NCBI RefSeq assembly: GCF_012273895.1
Contig: NW_024045131.1
Location: 3,358,741 to 3,422,740, forward strand
DNA from: Zerene cesonia
Taxonomy: Eukaryota; Arthropoda; Insecta; Lepidoptera; Pieridae
Direction of reading: 5' to 3'
Length of the DNA stretch: 64,000 nucleotides
A program made the position numbers and the translations under genes. The notes below the pieces were generated by a model. It worked only from the letters and a program-made list of their open reading frames with translations. It had not been told where the DNA came from and did not search any database. This document shows, in pieces, positions 47,301-60,700 of the stretch (position 1 is its first letter; the number at the start of each line of letters is the position of its first letter).

Positions 47301-50300
47301 TTTTATAATTATCTTTCAATATGCCTTCCTTCATGGTACACTCAGTGCAGTGAGGTAAAAAGACATTATGTAATATTAAACGAAATAAATATTTATTTTT
47401 TACAAAAAAAGACCACCGATGTCCCTGAGGGGGGGAAATCCCATTCCAAATTCTAGAATAGAACCAAGTGACAACATTTCTCTCTCAAACACAAAAACAA
47501 TCATGTCAATTAATTGACAACCCACCTTTTTGGTATGTTGTTATCAAACAACATACCAAAAAGGTGGGTAAAGAAATAAAAATAAAACGAACGCATTATA
47601 AAAAAAGTTAAGTACCCACATAAATATTGAGTAAATAACATTTAATTCAAATGTACATTGTATACAAACAACACATTGTTGTTTGTAATATTTATGTATA
47701 TTAATATTTGTTAATTATTTCAGACCTCTTAACTGTACTACAGTTTGCCTGAAATTAAATAAATATATGAATAAAAAACAATAAAGTCAAAACTTATATG
47801 TACAAAAAGCTTTTAACCGGACCCTGACCTACATAACTACATCTCACTTCTCTCAATAAAACTTTCACTATGTACATAATTATATTTGCAATACATTCAC
47901 TATTTTCGACTTAACCCACATCTGGTTCCGTGGTGTAGTGGTTATCACATCTGCTTTACACGCAGAAGGCCGCCAGTTCGATCCTGGCCGGAATCATATC
48001 TTTTTATTATTTTTCTTTATGTTCTTTTTAAACTAAATCGTCTGTTTTCAGACTATTTTATCATGAAAAAGCGAATAGTTCTGTAACTGTTCTTTTTTTT
48101 TCCTCTCTATATTTGACTAATCTGTAATCTGTATAAGACAATATGGTTTAGTCTAATTTACACTATTATTATTATAACAATAAGATAAACTTATAAAATT
48201 ATTGTATTGTCACCGATCCTTGATAAGTGTACAAAGTTTGAATTCAATCTGTCCGTTTAAATGTAAAAATCGAGTCTAAAGGAGTCAGTCACACACAAAC
48301 AGGAAAAGCTAATAAAAACGTATAAACCTTCGACTATCTTAATAATCATCATCGTCGTCATCATCATCATCAACATCATCATCATCATCATAATCATCAC
48401 CATCATCATCAGCTCACCTTCAGCAAAGCAGCCAGCGCCTCCTCATCACCCCTGCTGGCCAGCTCGTGTACAGTACTCGGGTCCATCAGCAGCGTATCAT
48501 CCTGCTCATCACCGGTCGCGTCATTGATCTCTTCACTCTCCACTTGCTGATCCGTGGACAACTGTGGCAATTTAAACCGGGAAATTTATGTAATGTGTGA
48601 CGTATGGCTGAAATAATGAAACACCAACTACCTATTATGCTATTTATGAAGGCCCTGCCGTATCCTTTATCTTACCCTTACCAGTTCTTTCCTTTGTACC
48701 CCTTGTTTAAGATCTATAGTCAGTTTGTATTTTTGTTCACGTGAATTCTATTTTTTTTTTATTTCATTTAAAATAATTAGATAACATGCATCCGTTTATG
48801 TTAGTAAATTATCAATTGAGTAGTAAATACATTGTTATTCTATTGTCTTAGCGTTTGTGCATAAAACTCATCTAATGCGATCTTAATTAGGATTTTAAGG
48901 ATAATTAATGTACTCCTGCGTTATAATCAAACATATGTGTATATTGGTAATTTTTAACATTGTAGCTCAAGGAAATCAACAGAGAATTTGTACGTATGCA
49001 GTTTTATCTTTTTAATTGGTGTTAACAAATAGATGACATACATAAGACCGACCGGTTAGCCCTCCGAGAACCCTAATGTTCTCTCTATTCCTTCGCAAAG
49101 CTACCAAGCCGTCATCCCCCATTGACCAATTCCGGCTTTATACTAAGAAATCCCCCAAAGTAGCCCCCCCCCGCCCCCCCTCCCATAAAAACCAAAAGGT
49201 CTCCCACATTTTCATTCTACCCTTAATTCCACCCCTCCCCCCACCACCACTCACCACATCCCCGTCCGGCTCCCTCGCGCCGTCGGTCCGGCTCAGCTCG
49301 AGGAGCGCTCGCAGCACGCGCCTGTCGCGGGGCCAGCGCGCCGTCTCCTCCCCGCTCACCAGCTCCGGCATTATGCTCTCCAAGGTGGAGGGGTCAGCTG
49401 GTAACGAAACGAATCAAATCAAAATTATTTACTGTGCACATAGAGAAATAAATTCTACAAAATATATGGGAACGGGATGCGCGAGTTTGGCTCGTGAATA
49501 GCAACTAGCGACCCGCCCCGGCTCCGCGCGGATCCAATGCGGATACTAAGTATACTCTCCTACATTATGCACTAGCTTTCCACAATAATCTTATCTATAA
49601 AATTCTCGTGTCACAATGTTAGTCTCTATACTCCTCCGAAACGGCTTGACCGATTCCTCTGAAATTTGGTAAGCATATTGGGTAGGTCTGAGAATCGGCC
49701 AACATCTATTTTTCATACCACTAAACGATAAGAGTAAGGCAGAACAGCGTTTGCCGGGTGCAGCTAGTATAAGCATAAATTTAATTTTTTAGTTTTATAG
49801 CATTGAAATGCGTTATAAATGAGAAATTTTGAAAGAATAGAAAAAAATCGATCACGAGGCAGGATTCGAACCTGCGTTGCTTGCCTAACCGTATAATAAT
49901 ACAAGTATCTAAAAACTAAATCGCCTGCATATTGTCATAACTAGACTTAATTCAAGTGGGACCCACACGGGAGGTTCCAGCTTTCAAATGAAAAGATAAA
50001 CCATCAAAATCGCTTCGCCCAGTAAATAGTTACGAGATGTCGGTCAACAAATAAATCAATTGCCTGAAAAAAAGCATTACGGTAAGCTTTGTCATATTTG
50101 GAGTATGACAACATGGAAATAGACATAAGACATGAATAAATAGAACTACGTATCTTCACACTCATAAATCAAATAAAAATAATACGAATAAAATATAGTT
50201 TAAAAAAACTAAAAAACACGCTTTTCAAGCACATCAAACTAAAAACTATAAAATAATTTTTANNNNNNNNNNNNNNNNNNNNNNNNNNNNNNNNNNNNNN

Positions 50301-53300
50301 NNNNNNNNNNNNNNNNNNNNNNNNNNNNNNNNNNNNNNNNNNNNNNNNNNNNNNNNNNNNNNNNNNNNNNNNNNNNNNNNNNNNNNNNNNNNNNNNNNNN
50401 NNNNNNNNNNNNNNNNNNNNNNNNNNNNNNNNNNNNNNNNNNNNNNNNNNNNNNNNNNNNNNNNNNNNNNNNNNNNNNNNNNNNNNNNNNNNNNNNNNNN
50501 NNNNNNNNNNNNNNNNNNNNNNNNNNNNNNNNNNNNNNNNNNNNNNNNNNNNNNNNNNNNNNNNNNNNNNNNNNNNNNNNNNNNNNNNNNNNNNNNNNNN
50601 NNNNNNNNNNNNNNNNNNNNNNNNNNNNNNNNNNNNNNNNNNNNNNNNNNNNNNNNNNNNNNNNNNNNNNNNNNNNNNNNNNNNNNNNNNNNNNNNNNNN
50701 NNNNNNNNNNNNNNNNNNNNNNNNNNNNNNNNNNNNNNNNNNNNNNNNNNNNNNNNNNNNNNNNNNNNNNNNNNNNNNNNNNNNNNNNNNNNNNNNNNNN
50801 NNNNNNNNNNNNNNNNNNNNNNNNNNNNNNNNNNNNNNNNNNNNNNNNNNNNNNNNNNNNNNNNNNNNNNNNNNNNNNNNNNNNNNNNNNNNNNNNNNNN
50901 NNNNNNNNNNNNNNNNNNNNNNNNNNNNNNNNNNNNNNNNNNNNNNNNNNNNNNNNNNNNNNNNNNNNNNNNNNNNNNNNNNNNNNNNNNNNNNNNNNNN
51001 NNNNNNNNNNNNNNNNNNNNNNNNNNNNNNNNNNNNNNNNNNNNNNNNNNNNNNNNNNNNNNNNNNNNNNNNNNNNNNNNNNNNNNNNNNNNNNNNNNNN
51101 NNNNNNNNNNNNNNNNNNNNNNNNNNNNNNNNNNNNNNNNNNNNNNNNNNNNNNNNNNNNNNNNNNNNNNNNNNNNNNNNNNNNNNNNNNNNNNNNNNNN
51201 NNNNNNNNNNNNNNNNNNNNNNNNNNNNNNNNNNNNNNNNNNNNNNNNNNNNNNNNNNNNNNGTGGGAGAAAAACGGGTGTGAGTTACATACATACAAAC
51301 ATACAAGTGAAGCTAATAAAAGCGTGTTAATAATAAAAATCGTATCGTAAAAATGTTTTATGCACCTTTTATATAAAATAACATTGTCTTAACCAAAATC
51401 GTCTCTCACACAATCGAAGCACATTAAAAATATCTCCCAAACTAAATTATCACTTGATAATTTTCTTGTGATCGCTAAAGATCCATTATTACATCCGTCG
51501 GTTTCAAGAAATTAGTAAATATTTCAAAACAGCATCCGCAACGCATCACACTAACACGAACACAAACACGTAAAGAAACACTTCGAGCAAGAAACGCGTC
51601 CTCCCTCCGCGACGTTCTATTGTCAACTAAACGATTTATGCATTATATGACTAAAAATTGAACAACAACGCGCGCTCGATTCTACCCCTTATCATTAACG
51701 CGATAAGAGTCATTTCGCAGAAACCATATGATAATAGAATAAGTAGAAATCTCGTAATCGGAATTAGTTCGGAATGAATAATCGTCTAAAAATTATAATG
51801 AACCGTGTGATAAAATATGCAAAAAAAAAATTCACTTTACATATTTTTTCCTTGGAAAAATCGATAAAGAAAATTTTAGTTTTTTTTTCATCGAGATATT
51901 TGGTCTGTTTGTAGGTGGTATACACGGTAAAGCAAAAACATAAAAAAACATTTCAATACAATTTTCGTTTTGCCTGTATTTGTGTACGTTTGTTACGGCT
52001 CTCTGAAACCGCCGGACCGATTTTCACCCGACTTTCACAAACAGACAGCTGATGTATTCCACGCGGGTTCGGGCCGTAATCCAGCACACTGGCCAAGTGC
52101 GGGTTGGCAGATGTCACATGTCGCCGAACTTTAAATTCTACGATATGCCGAATTCCAAACGTTCCCAATTTTTCAATAACGTAATAATCCATTGTAACTA
52201 ATAACATAATAAGGAAAGAGGTTTTTTCTTGTAAATAACTAATTAATTAACTAATTATTACTACAGTAGTTATTAAACACTAATTGCATTATTCTAATTA
52301 CGATGTTTAGTTTAACGAATAATTAAAAAAACGTAATGCGTAATTAGAAGTGAACGGTTAATTTATTTACTGTTTTGTTTTTCGCCTAAACGTCATCATA
52401 ATCATAATTTTATTTCCGAGAACACATATTATAATGTAATCTATATATCTATACTAACGATAACAGCTTGTGTATGTGATTTTTTTTTTTCGCGCTAACC
52501 TCTGAAACGAGTGGACCGTTTTTGAAAACTCAAATGTTTATTTATTCAATTAGACTTAATCGTAACACGTAATTTATATACATTAAGATTAAAATAGACA
52601 GACAAATTGACCACAATACCACAAACATTTTTCAGATTTATAAGGAAAAAGGAATGTTTATACAATAATTATTTGTTATGCTAACACACTAATATTATGA
52701 ATGTGGAAGTTTGTTTGTTTGGATGTTTGTCCGTCAATCGCGCTGAAACTACAGAACGGATTTTAATGAAATTTGGTGTACAGACCGGGTATGACTTTTT
52801 ATCCCGATTAAATGCTCCCTTGGGATGAAACAGGAATCTTGATATCCGGGCGGAGCCGGGACGAATGTCTAATAAATAAGTACATAAATAAATCTATATA
52901 TATAAAAATTAAGCCCGTTTTCCTTGGTTACGGCATCACGCGTGAATGGCTGGACCGATTTCACTAAGCCTTTTTTTGTTGTATTTGTTATTATTAGGAG
53001 AAGGTTCTTACGGAAAAAAATATGAAGAAAATCTCTCACAAATATTGAAAAATGTACATTTAATTTTGCATATTTTAAAAAACCCGAGTAACAAATGTCA
53101 ATGTCATTCACAGCCATAGATTGTATTTATATAAGGAGTTGAAATAGGGAGATGAAAGCGATATAACCGAATACCACGCGGGCGAAGCCGCGGGCAGAAA
53201 GCTAGTAAATAAATAAACATACCTGACGCAGACTCTTTACTCTCCGACTCTGGATCGCCGTCTTTTTCTTCCGTTTTCGAATCGTTCTGAAACACGGTTT

Positions 53301-56300
53301 TATTTTATCCCTACTAATATTATAAATGCGAAAGTAACTCTGTCTGTCTGTCTGTCTGTTACGTTTTCACGCCTTAACCACTTAACCAATTTTTTTGTAA
53401 TTTGGTATGAAGGTAGAACTGAATTTGGGAAAGGACATAGGATAATTTTTATATTAAAAAATGGTAGAAGGAGTTGAAATGGGGAGATGAAAGCGATATA
53501 ACCGAATACCACGCGGGCGAAGCCGCGGGCGGAAAGCTAGTTAATATATAAATACTAGCTGCGCCCCGCGGTTTCACCCGCGTAAGTCCGTATCCCGTAG
53601 GAATATCGGGATAAAAAGTTGCCTATATGTTATTCCAGTTGTCCAGCTGTCTACGTACCAAATTTCATTGCAATCGGTTCAGTAGCTTTTGCGTGACAGA
53701 GCAGCAAACACACACACACACCCTTACAAACTTTCGCATTTATAATATTAGTAGGATTAGTAGGATAGTAGGAAGTAGGATAGAAGGATAGGATAGTAGG
53801 ATTATAATATTAGTAGGATTCTTTCAAAATTTCTCATTTATTTATTTACAAGTTAAAGATAGACTGATCTACCATAGTTACCAAAGATATCTAGAAAAAG
53901 ATAAACCTATACGTGATCTCCAATATTGAAACAGCAGGCCGTAAGCGTATAAGGTCAGTTTATATAAGGATATAGATTTTATTCACCTCCTACTTTATGT
54001 ATGCACTTCTAAGTTTAGTATATTTATGTTTTAGTTATGGACTATCTACCGCTATTAAACTCTTCCTATATCCAACGGTTGCCTGGAAGATATCGCTTTT
54101 CAGCGATAAGGCCGCCTAATGTACCGCTCTTCTTTGTTTTTTCTTTCTTTTCTATTTACGTACGTCCGCTTCTTTGTTTTTTGCGGGTGTATTAAAATAT
54201 ATATTTTTCTTTTTATTTAAGGATATCTCACCTGCGTGTCGCACTCCAAGCGTTTCGCTATATCCGTCTCCCTCTTCAGCGCCGCCTCCACGTCACAGCC
54301 AGAGTCCAGAACCCAGAGGAGTATCAGCGTGTGCAGGTTCAGCACTTCATCGTCTCTGAAGTCATTGAGTGAATAATTATTTATTTGAAAAAAAAACTTA
54401 AATATCAAACATTTTTTTATGTCATAGCGGGCAATGGAGCTGGTGGTTCGCCTGATGGTAAGCGATCACCACCGCCCGGGAACAGAGCAGAGGTAGTGCC
54501 TCCGCGGATACGCTGTCCGCTTTTAATGCAAAAGGGGTAAGGAAAGGATTCATGGACTGGAAAGAAGGAATGAGCTGGGAAGTGTGTGGAAAAGGTGCCT
54601 CTGGCTATAATATAAATAGATAGATATCCGGCTATGGACATAGCCCATGACAAACAAGAATCTTATAAATAGCTGGTTAACGAACGCATTTCTGTGTGTG
54701 TTAATTCATATACATATATTTATACAATACCTAGCTGCGCCCCGCCGTTTCACCAGCGTAAGTCCGTATCCCGTAGGAATATCGGGATAAAAAGTTCCCT
54801 ATGTGTTATTCCAGTTATCCAGCTGTCTACGTACCGAATTTTATTGCAATCGGTTCAGCAGTTTTTGCGTGAAAGAGTAACAAACAAACACATCCTTACA
54901 AACACTAGGAGTAGGATAAAAAATTTATATCGGCTCTAATTACACTTAACTAGCTTTTACCGGCGATTTCGCACGTGTTAAATTCGGAGTAAAACCCCAG
55001 ACCTCCTCGCTATTTTTCTATGTCTACATAAACCTTCCTCTTGGGTCACTCTATCTATTAAATATACATTTTATCTATATATACATATATTTATTTTCGC
55101 TATGTTACACGTAATCTTCACCACCAATAATGGATAGTAATATCAATAAACGTCCATATAAAAATTGAACTCACGTATTTTTATTTTTCTTCTGCGACGA
55201 CAGATGCTGTTCGAGGTACGTCATGTGATACACGTAGTGGTGAATTTCAAGTGGGGTTAGTCTGAAATTTAATACATACATCTTGTTAACTATGTAATAA
55301 TAATAATAATAATAATATTGAAGTTTCAAATATGTATATTTCATCCACCTTTGCGAATTGATGGTAAATAATTCCTATCTGTATTGTGACGATACAAAGC
55401 GAGCGCTTCTAAACGAAGTCTAGTTATATAAATAAATGTTTGAGTTTCTTGGTATCATCTACAAACATTATGAAATGCAATGGTTCAAGAACCTTGAACC
55501 CTGTGCAACCCCAGATTGCCTATTATAACCATATACACCAAAACAAAGTTACACCACCGGAAAGTTTTCATCCATGAATTAAGAAAAGTCAGCGACTACT
55601 CGTATGAATGTTTTAAATATTTATTGTTGATGTGCCTCGAAATACATAATAAATCTATATATGTATAAACGCACAGGCCCAACTACTGGACCGATCGGGC
55701 CGTGACTATGTGTTAGGCGTCCACTACGAAGGGAATTTTATTAAATTCTCCGCCCCCCCAGGGAGATAGTTTGCACCAATACTCCAAAACGGGGACGGTC
55801 CCCCCACTCACCCCCTCGCGAGCAGCGTGTAGCACATGGCGAGCGCGGCGTGGCCGTCGGGCGCGCTGCACAGGTAGCGGCGCGTGCAGTGCTTCACGTC
55901 CAGCAGCCAGCCCGCGAACGACGCGTGGAACACGCGCAGGTGCCCCGACCCGCGCTCCATCACCAGCACGCTGCGCACCGCCAGACACGATACACTGCCG
56001 CGCTTGCCGTCACACCTCCCACCTCCCACCTCACACGTGTCGCGTGTCACGTGGGACGTGGGACGTGTGTTGTGTTTGTGTGCTGTGGACTGTTTGCTGT
56101 GTGCAGTGTGCAGTGTGTAGTGTGATATGTGCTGTGCATTGTGTAATTTGTAACATAACCATGATGTATCATCTATACAATTAAATAATAATAACATTGT
56201 CACTCAGTTATTTAAAAATTAAAGTAGCAATCAAAAAACACATACAGACGTGTGTCTAAATATCTTATAACTAGCGGTCCGCCCCGGCTTCGCCAGTGGT

Positions 56301-57715
56301 ACATATGTAGCCTATAGCCGTCCTCAATAAAAGCGCTATCATTACATTGGAATAATTTTTTAAACCGGACCAGTAGTTCCTGAGATTAGTGCGTTCAAAC
56401 AAACTCTTCAACTTTATAATATTAATAGTATTAGTATAGAGAAAACTTTCATGTTATTTTAATACAGCATAAACATTGACTATCTAATTTTAAACCACAC
56501 CGTCTCAACAAATGCAGTCTCCTGTTGAAATCCTCTCTCGTGACGCTGTACTCCTTCGTCAAGAGGCACTTGTACAACATCTCCTCCGTCACTCCGCACC
56601 GAGCGGCTAGCAACACGTCCAGTAAGAGACGCACCTGTAAGAGAAAGAGAGAGAGTGAAAATGAGCGTTTGTAATGAAAATATGTAGTTTTATTGTAAGT
56701 ACACTGATTTTTATATCCTTTATTTTATAATTTCAACTTACAGTAATTATCCTGATATTTGACTACCTCCTTCGTGCTATGGTAGAACCGAGAGGTCCTA
56801 AGTTTGATTCCCGAAACAAAATTATCTCTAATTAATAGGACACAGAAGGCTGAACACCTACTTGTCCATAAAGAAAATCGATCAGTGAAACAGATGTATA
56901 TCATGTGCCACATACGTCCAGAGGACAAGGGACTATACCATCACCGATATTTCAAGTTTCGTTCATTTAAAAACTTCGTTAGTAACAAAACACCTGGTTT
57001 TGCGTTTCCAACCTTTCATGGTAAAAACTAAAAGATAAGATCAAAAAAACCTTTATAAAGTTTTTTAAGAATTGTGATACAGGCACCCGAATTGGTCGAG
57101 TAATTTGGGGAAGGATTAGAAGGATTAGATTAGAATGGAAAAGGATAAGAATAGAAAAATATTAGAATGGGCTTAGAATGAAAAATATAAGAGTGGAAAA
57201 GAAATAGGCTAGTTTAGCAAACACCCCACCACCCCACACCCCCCACCTTAGTGAACCGGCGACCGTGGAACAGCCTCTGCGCCAACCAGAGGTAGAGGCC
57301 GTTGAGAGTGCCGGGTATTTCGCGTATCTCCCGCAACGCTATGAACCCGTCCGCGACGCCATCCAGCACCTGCACGAGAAACTCATGTATTCACAGTTTC
57401 TGCCTATTTTAGTTCAAACACCAATAGAATCTAGGTAATATATAAAAATCTATGGAGAATTTTCTAAAACAGTTAAGGAAAATAATTAAAGTTTGTTATA
57501 AGATTTTTAATTAAAACTTAAGACATTTCGTGATTCTCTGTTGTTTGCAATCAAATGTTAATTGAACTATTTACCGTAGAAACCGAGAATGATTTAAAAA
57601 ACTTTATATTTTTTTTTATAGCTGTTAAATTTTAGTGAAATTCAAAATATCTAGTAAAAATTTGGTGACAATCATGATGATGATGATAATGATGATGTTG
57701 ATGATTATGTTGGTG

Positions 57716-57747
<32 letters not shown>

Positions 57748-60700
57748 GATGATAATGATCTTCTTGGGGCCATCTTTCATCATCGTCAATCTCATGCGCC
57801 AGGATGCACCCATCCGGGGTGATCTGATTATTCAATCGCGCTCGCTCCACGTCATTCGATATGGTGGACAACCAAGGGGCTAAAGGACGTCGTAGACCTT
57901 GGGAGCCGTCCCTGTCTGGACCCTAGTTCTTAAGAAGAAAACAATGACAATGTTCAACATTACCTTCTCCAAATAAAGCAGGCACCCATCGCTTTTGATC
58001 CTCAAATGGTCCAACGCGGCCGCAGCTGCCGCCGCTGCGGCCGAATCACTTGACACTCGACCGCTGAAAATAAAGGTTTGGGAAAATCAACTTTATTACG
58101 AGCATAATAAAGCTGAAAATCATTCCTAGCTAAAGATTCCTAGATAAACGAAAATTGAATCGCTTGACCCACGACAGCTGGTGAGAAATCATTGTAATAA
58201 TGAACTTTATTCAGTGAGTAATAAAACTGATATCTGAGTAAAGCTGGAAATACTTCGTAACCATGGAGAGATAAGTCATTATAAACTTATGTATGGGTAA
58301 TTAAGTTAGAATAAGTTAGAAACCCTTTGATCCGATATAATAAATACAAGTATATTGTATATGTTCATAATAACGTTTATTGTATGATAGACTCCAAACG
58401 TTCTTAAACAGATTTGTCCAATTTTTTTTTGGAATGTTATATTATTAAAATTGTTAAAAAATGTATGTGATAAGGACTATCACTTTCAGCAAAGTGTACC
58501 ACACAAATGACTAGCTTTCTATGTAGTGTTAGGTCTTAATCATAGTCAACTCACCGCAACCTAGGTTCCGTGTCCAGTCTGGCCAGCACATATCGCTGGA
58601 CGTCGGCCGACACGTGGGCGCGCTGCAGCTCGTCTAGCGTTATCTTGCGGAACCCTAGAAATTAGGCGTTCGTTGTTATTGTAGTTTAGGTTGTTATATG
58701 ATGTGTGGTGGGTGTGTCATGTCTGATATGTGACGTGACGTGCGACGTGTGACGTGTGAAGTGTAACGCGTGACGTGTGAAGTGTAACGCGTGACGTGTG
58801 AAGTGTAACGCGTAACGTGTGAAGTGTAACGCGTGACGTGTGAAGTGTAATGCATGACGTGATCTTTTTTTGTTTAAAAAGTATTATTTTCATTTTTAAC
58901 GTTGTTGTGTTTCTAGTAGTTACAGTTGTATTTTTATTACTTGTGATTTATTAGCTTTGTATGTTTTTATTATGATATATTTCTATGTACTTGAATATTT
59001 TATTTGTCTGATATCTATGTTGTGCTGTCCCTGATGAATTAAATGTTTATTACTTACTTTTTACCTTCATACTTTCCCTCTTCTATCCTACTTTCTATCT
59101 TTCAAATTCAAATTTAAATCTCATTTAATTGCAAGGACGTAGATACAAATTATAGATTTTTTATTACAATATTATGCGGCTAATACATTCCACCCATAAA
59201 AATAAATAAAACAAATAAAAATAGTTTATTCCATTTCAAATTTTTATCAAAATATGGAGTAGTAAGGGCCTCCTAGTAAATTTAAGAAAAAGCCTGTGTC
59301 AGAAGGACCATATTATGGGTCACTGACCCGTGAACATCTTGGTCAGGTGGCGCGAGTGGCGCCTGGCGGTGGCCACCAGCAGCAACCAGTGCGGCAGCAG
59401 GTGCTGGTGGCGGGACAGCAGGCCGCCCACGCCGCTCTCATTGTCGGATTTACCTGAAATTATGGAGAAAAAAAAATCATGAATAAGTGACAGTCCTGTC
59501 CTACTACTTATATATAAAATTCCCATGTCACAATTTTAGTAACGAAACTCCTCCGAAACGGCTGGAACGATTCTTATGAAATTTTGTGTGCATATTGGGT
59601 ATGTATGTTGTGTGTATATGGGTGGTCTGAGAATGGGACAATATTTATTTTTCATACCCCAAAATTTTAAGAGTAAGACAGAACAGCGTTTGCCGGGTCA
59701 GCTAGTCCTACTAATATTATAAATGCGAAAAATTGTAAGGATGTTTGTATGTTTGTTACTCTTTCGCGCAAAAACTACTGAACTATATTTTTAATATATA
59801 TAGAGTATAATTTATTGAAAAAGAAAAAGATTAAATGAATTATTTTTTTTATACTACACGAGTCTGAACGAGTCAGGTACGTACAAACACACAAACAAAG
59901 CTAATCAAAGCGTGTCAACAAACATCCATTAAACAGAACACACTAACACACTCACCGTCCGTCCCCTCGTCGATGGCGTCGACGAGCAGGAACAAGCACT
60001 GCTTGGGCGGGTCGATCTCCAGCAGCGGGAACAGTATGGCCCTCTTGAAGCACTCGTCCGGCGCCCTCTCCAGGTTCCGCGGCAGCAGCGCCTGCTGGAT
60101 CTCGCCGTCCGACAGTAGCTTCTCGTAGTACGCGTTCGCGATCAACGTCCGCTGACTGACCGGCAGCGAGGGTATCGGAGGCGGGTCCTCCTGTTTCCTC
60201 TCCACCTCCAGAACGTTCTCGTACTCCGCCTCCGCCTCCGCCGCGTCCGCTGCGGACTTCTTCGGCGACTCCGCCGGTTTCAGCTCGCTCCGGTTTGGAT
60301 ACTTGAAATTCGCGACCGGTATCCGCGACTTGGGCGGCGAGTTCTCCGGCCGCCGGTCCTCCGTCTCCGTGGAGAGGCTCTTTTGCAGCGTCGCCGGTTT
60401 CCTCTCGGCGAGCGGCTCGGAGCTCTGCCGCAGCAGGCGGGCGCTGCGCAGCTCCCTGGACTGGCGCTGCGATATGTTGCGCAGAAAGAGATTCTCGTGG
60501 TTCTCGTATAGGCGCATTTCGTCTTCGACGAACGGGTTGGTCGCCTTCGCGCTGGTGCGCGGCATTATTTCCGGTAACTGTGCGGAAAGGGGTGTAAATT
60601 ATTAATCCAATAGAATAGCAGTTAGTTTGAGACAAATTATAATTGTAAAACAAACTATCCTACATCTACCTGTCATATAAGAAAAAATACAAACAGACGA

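Noticed and set aside
57625..57883. Poly-His, poly-Met and poly-Ile frames
   Set aside because: Translation of the (ATG)n microsatellite in ANKRD50 intron 9.
282..59785. A CRISPR-like array formed by the many near-identical 200-base units
   Set aside because: The copies are dispersed, in both orientations, with transposon ends and no regular spacers. They are Helitron-like elements in a eukaryote.
59952..60653. 233-codon alternative minus-strand frame overlapping exon 6
   Set aside because: It stays open only because exon 6 is GC-rich. The overlapping frame contains the conserved Walker B motif and correct splice phases.
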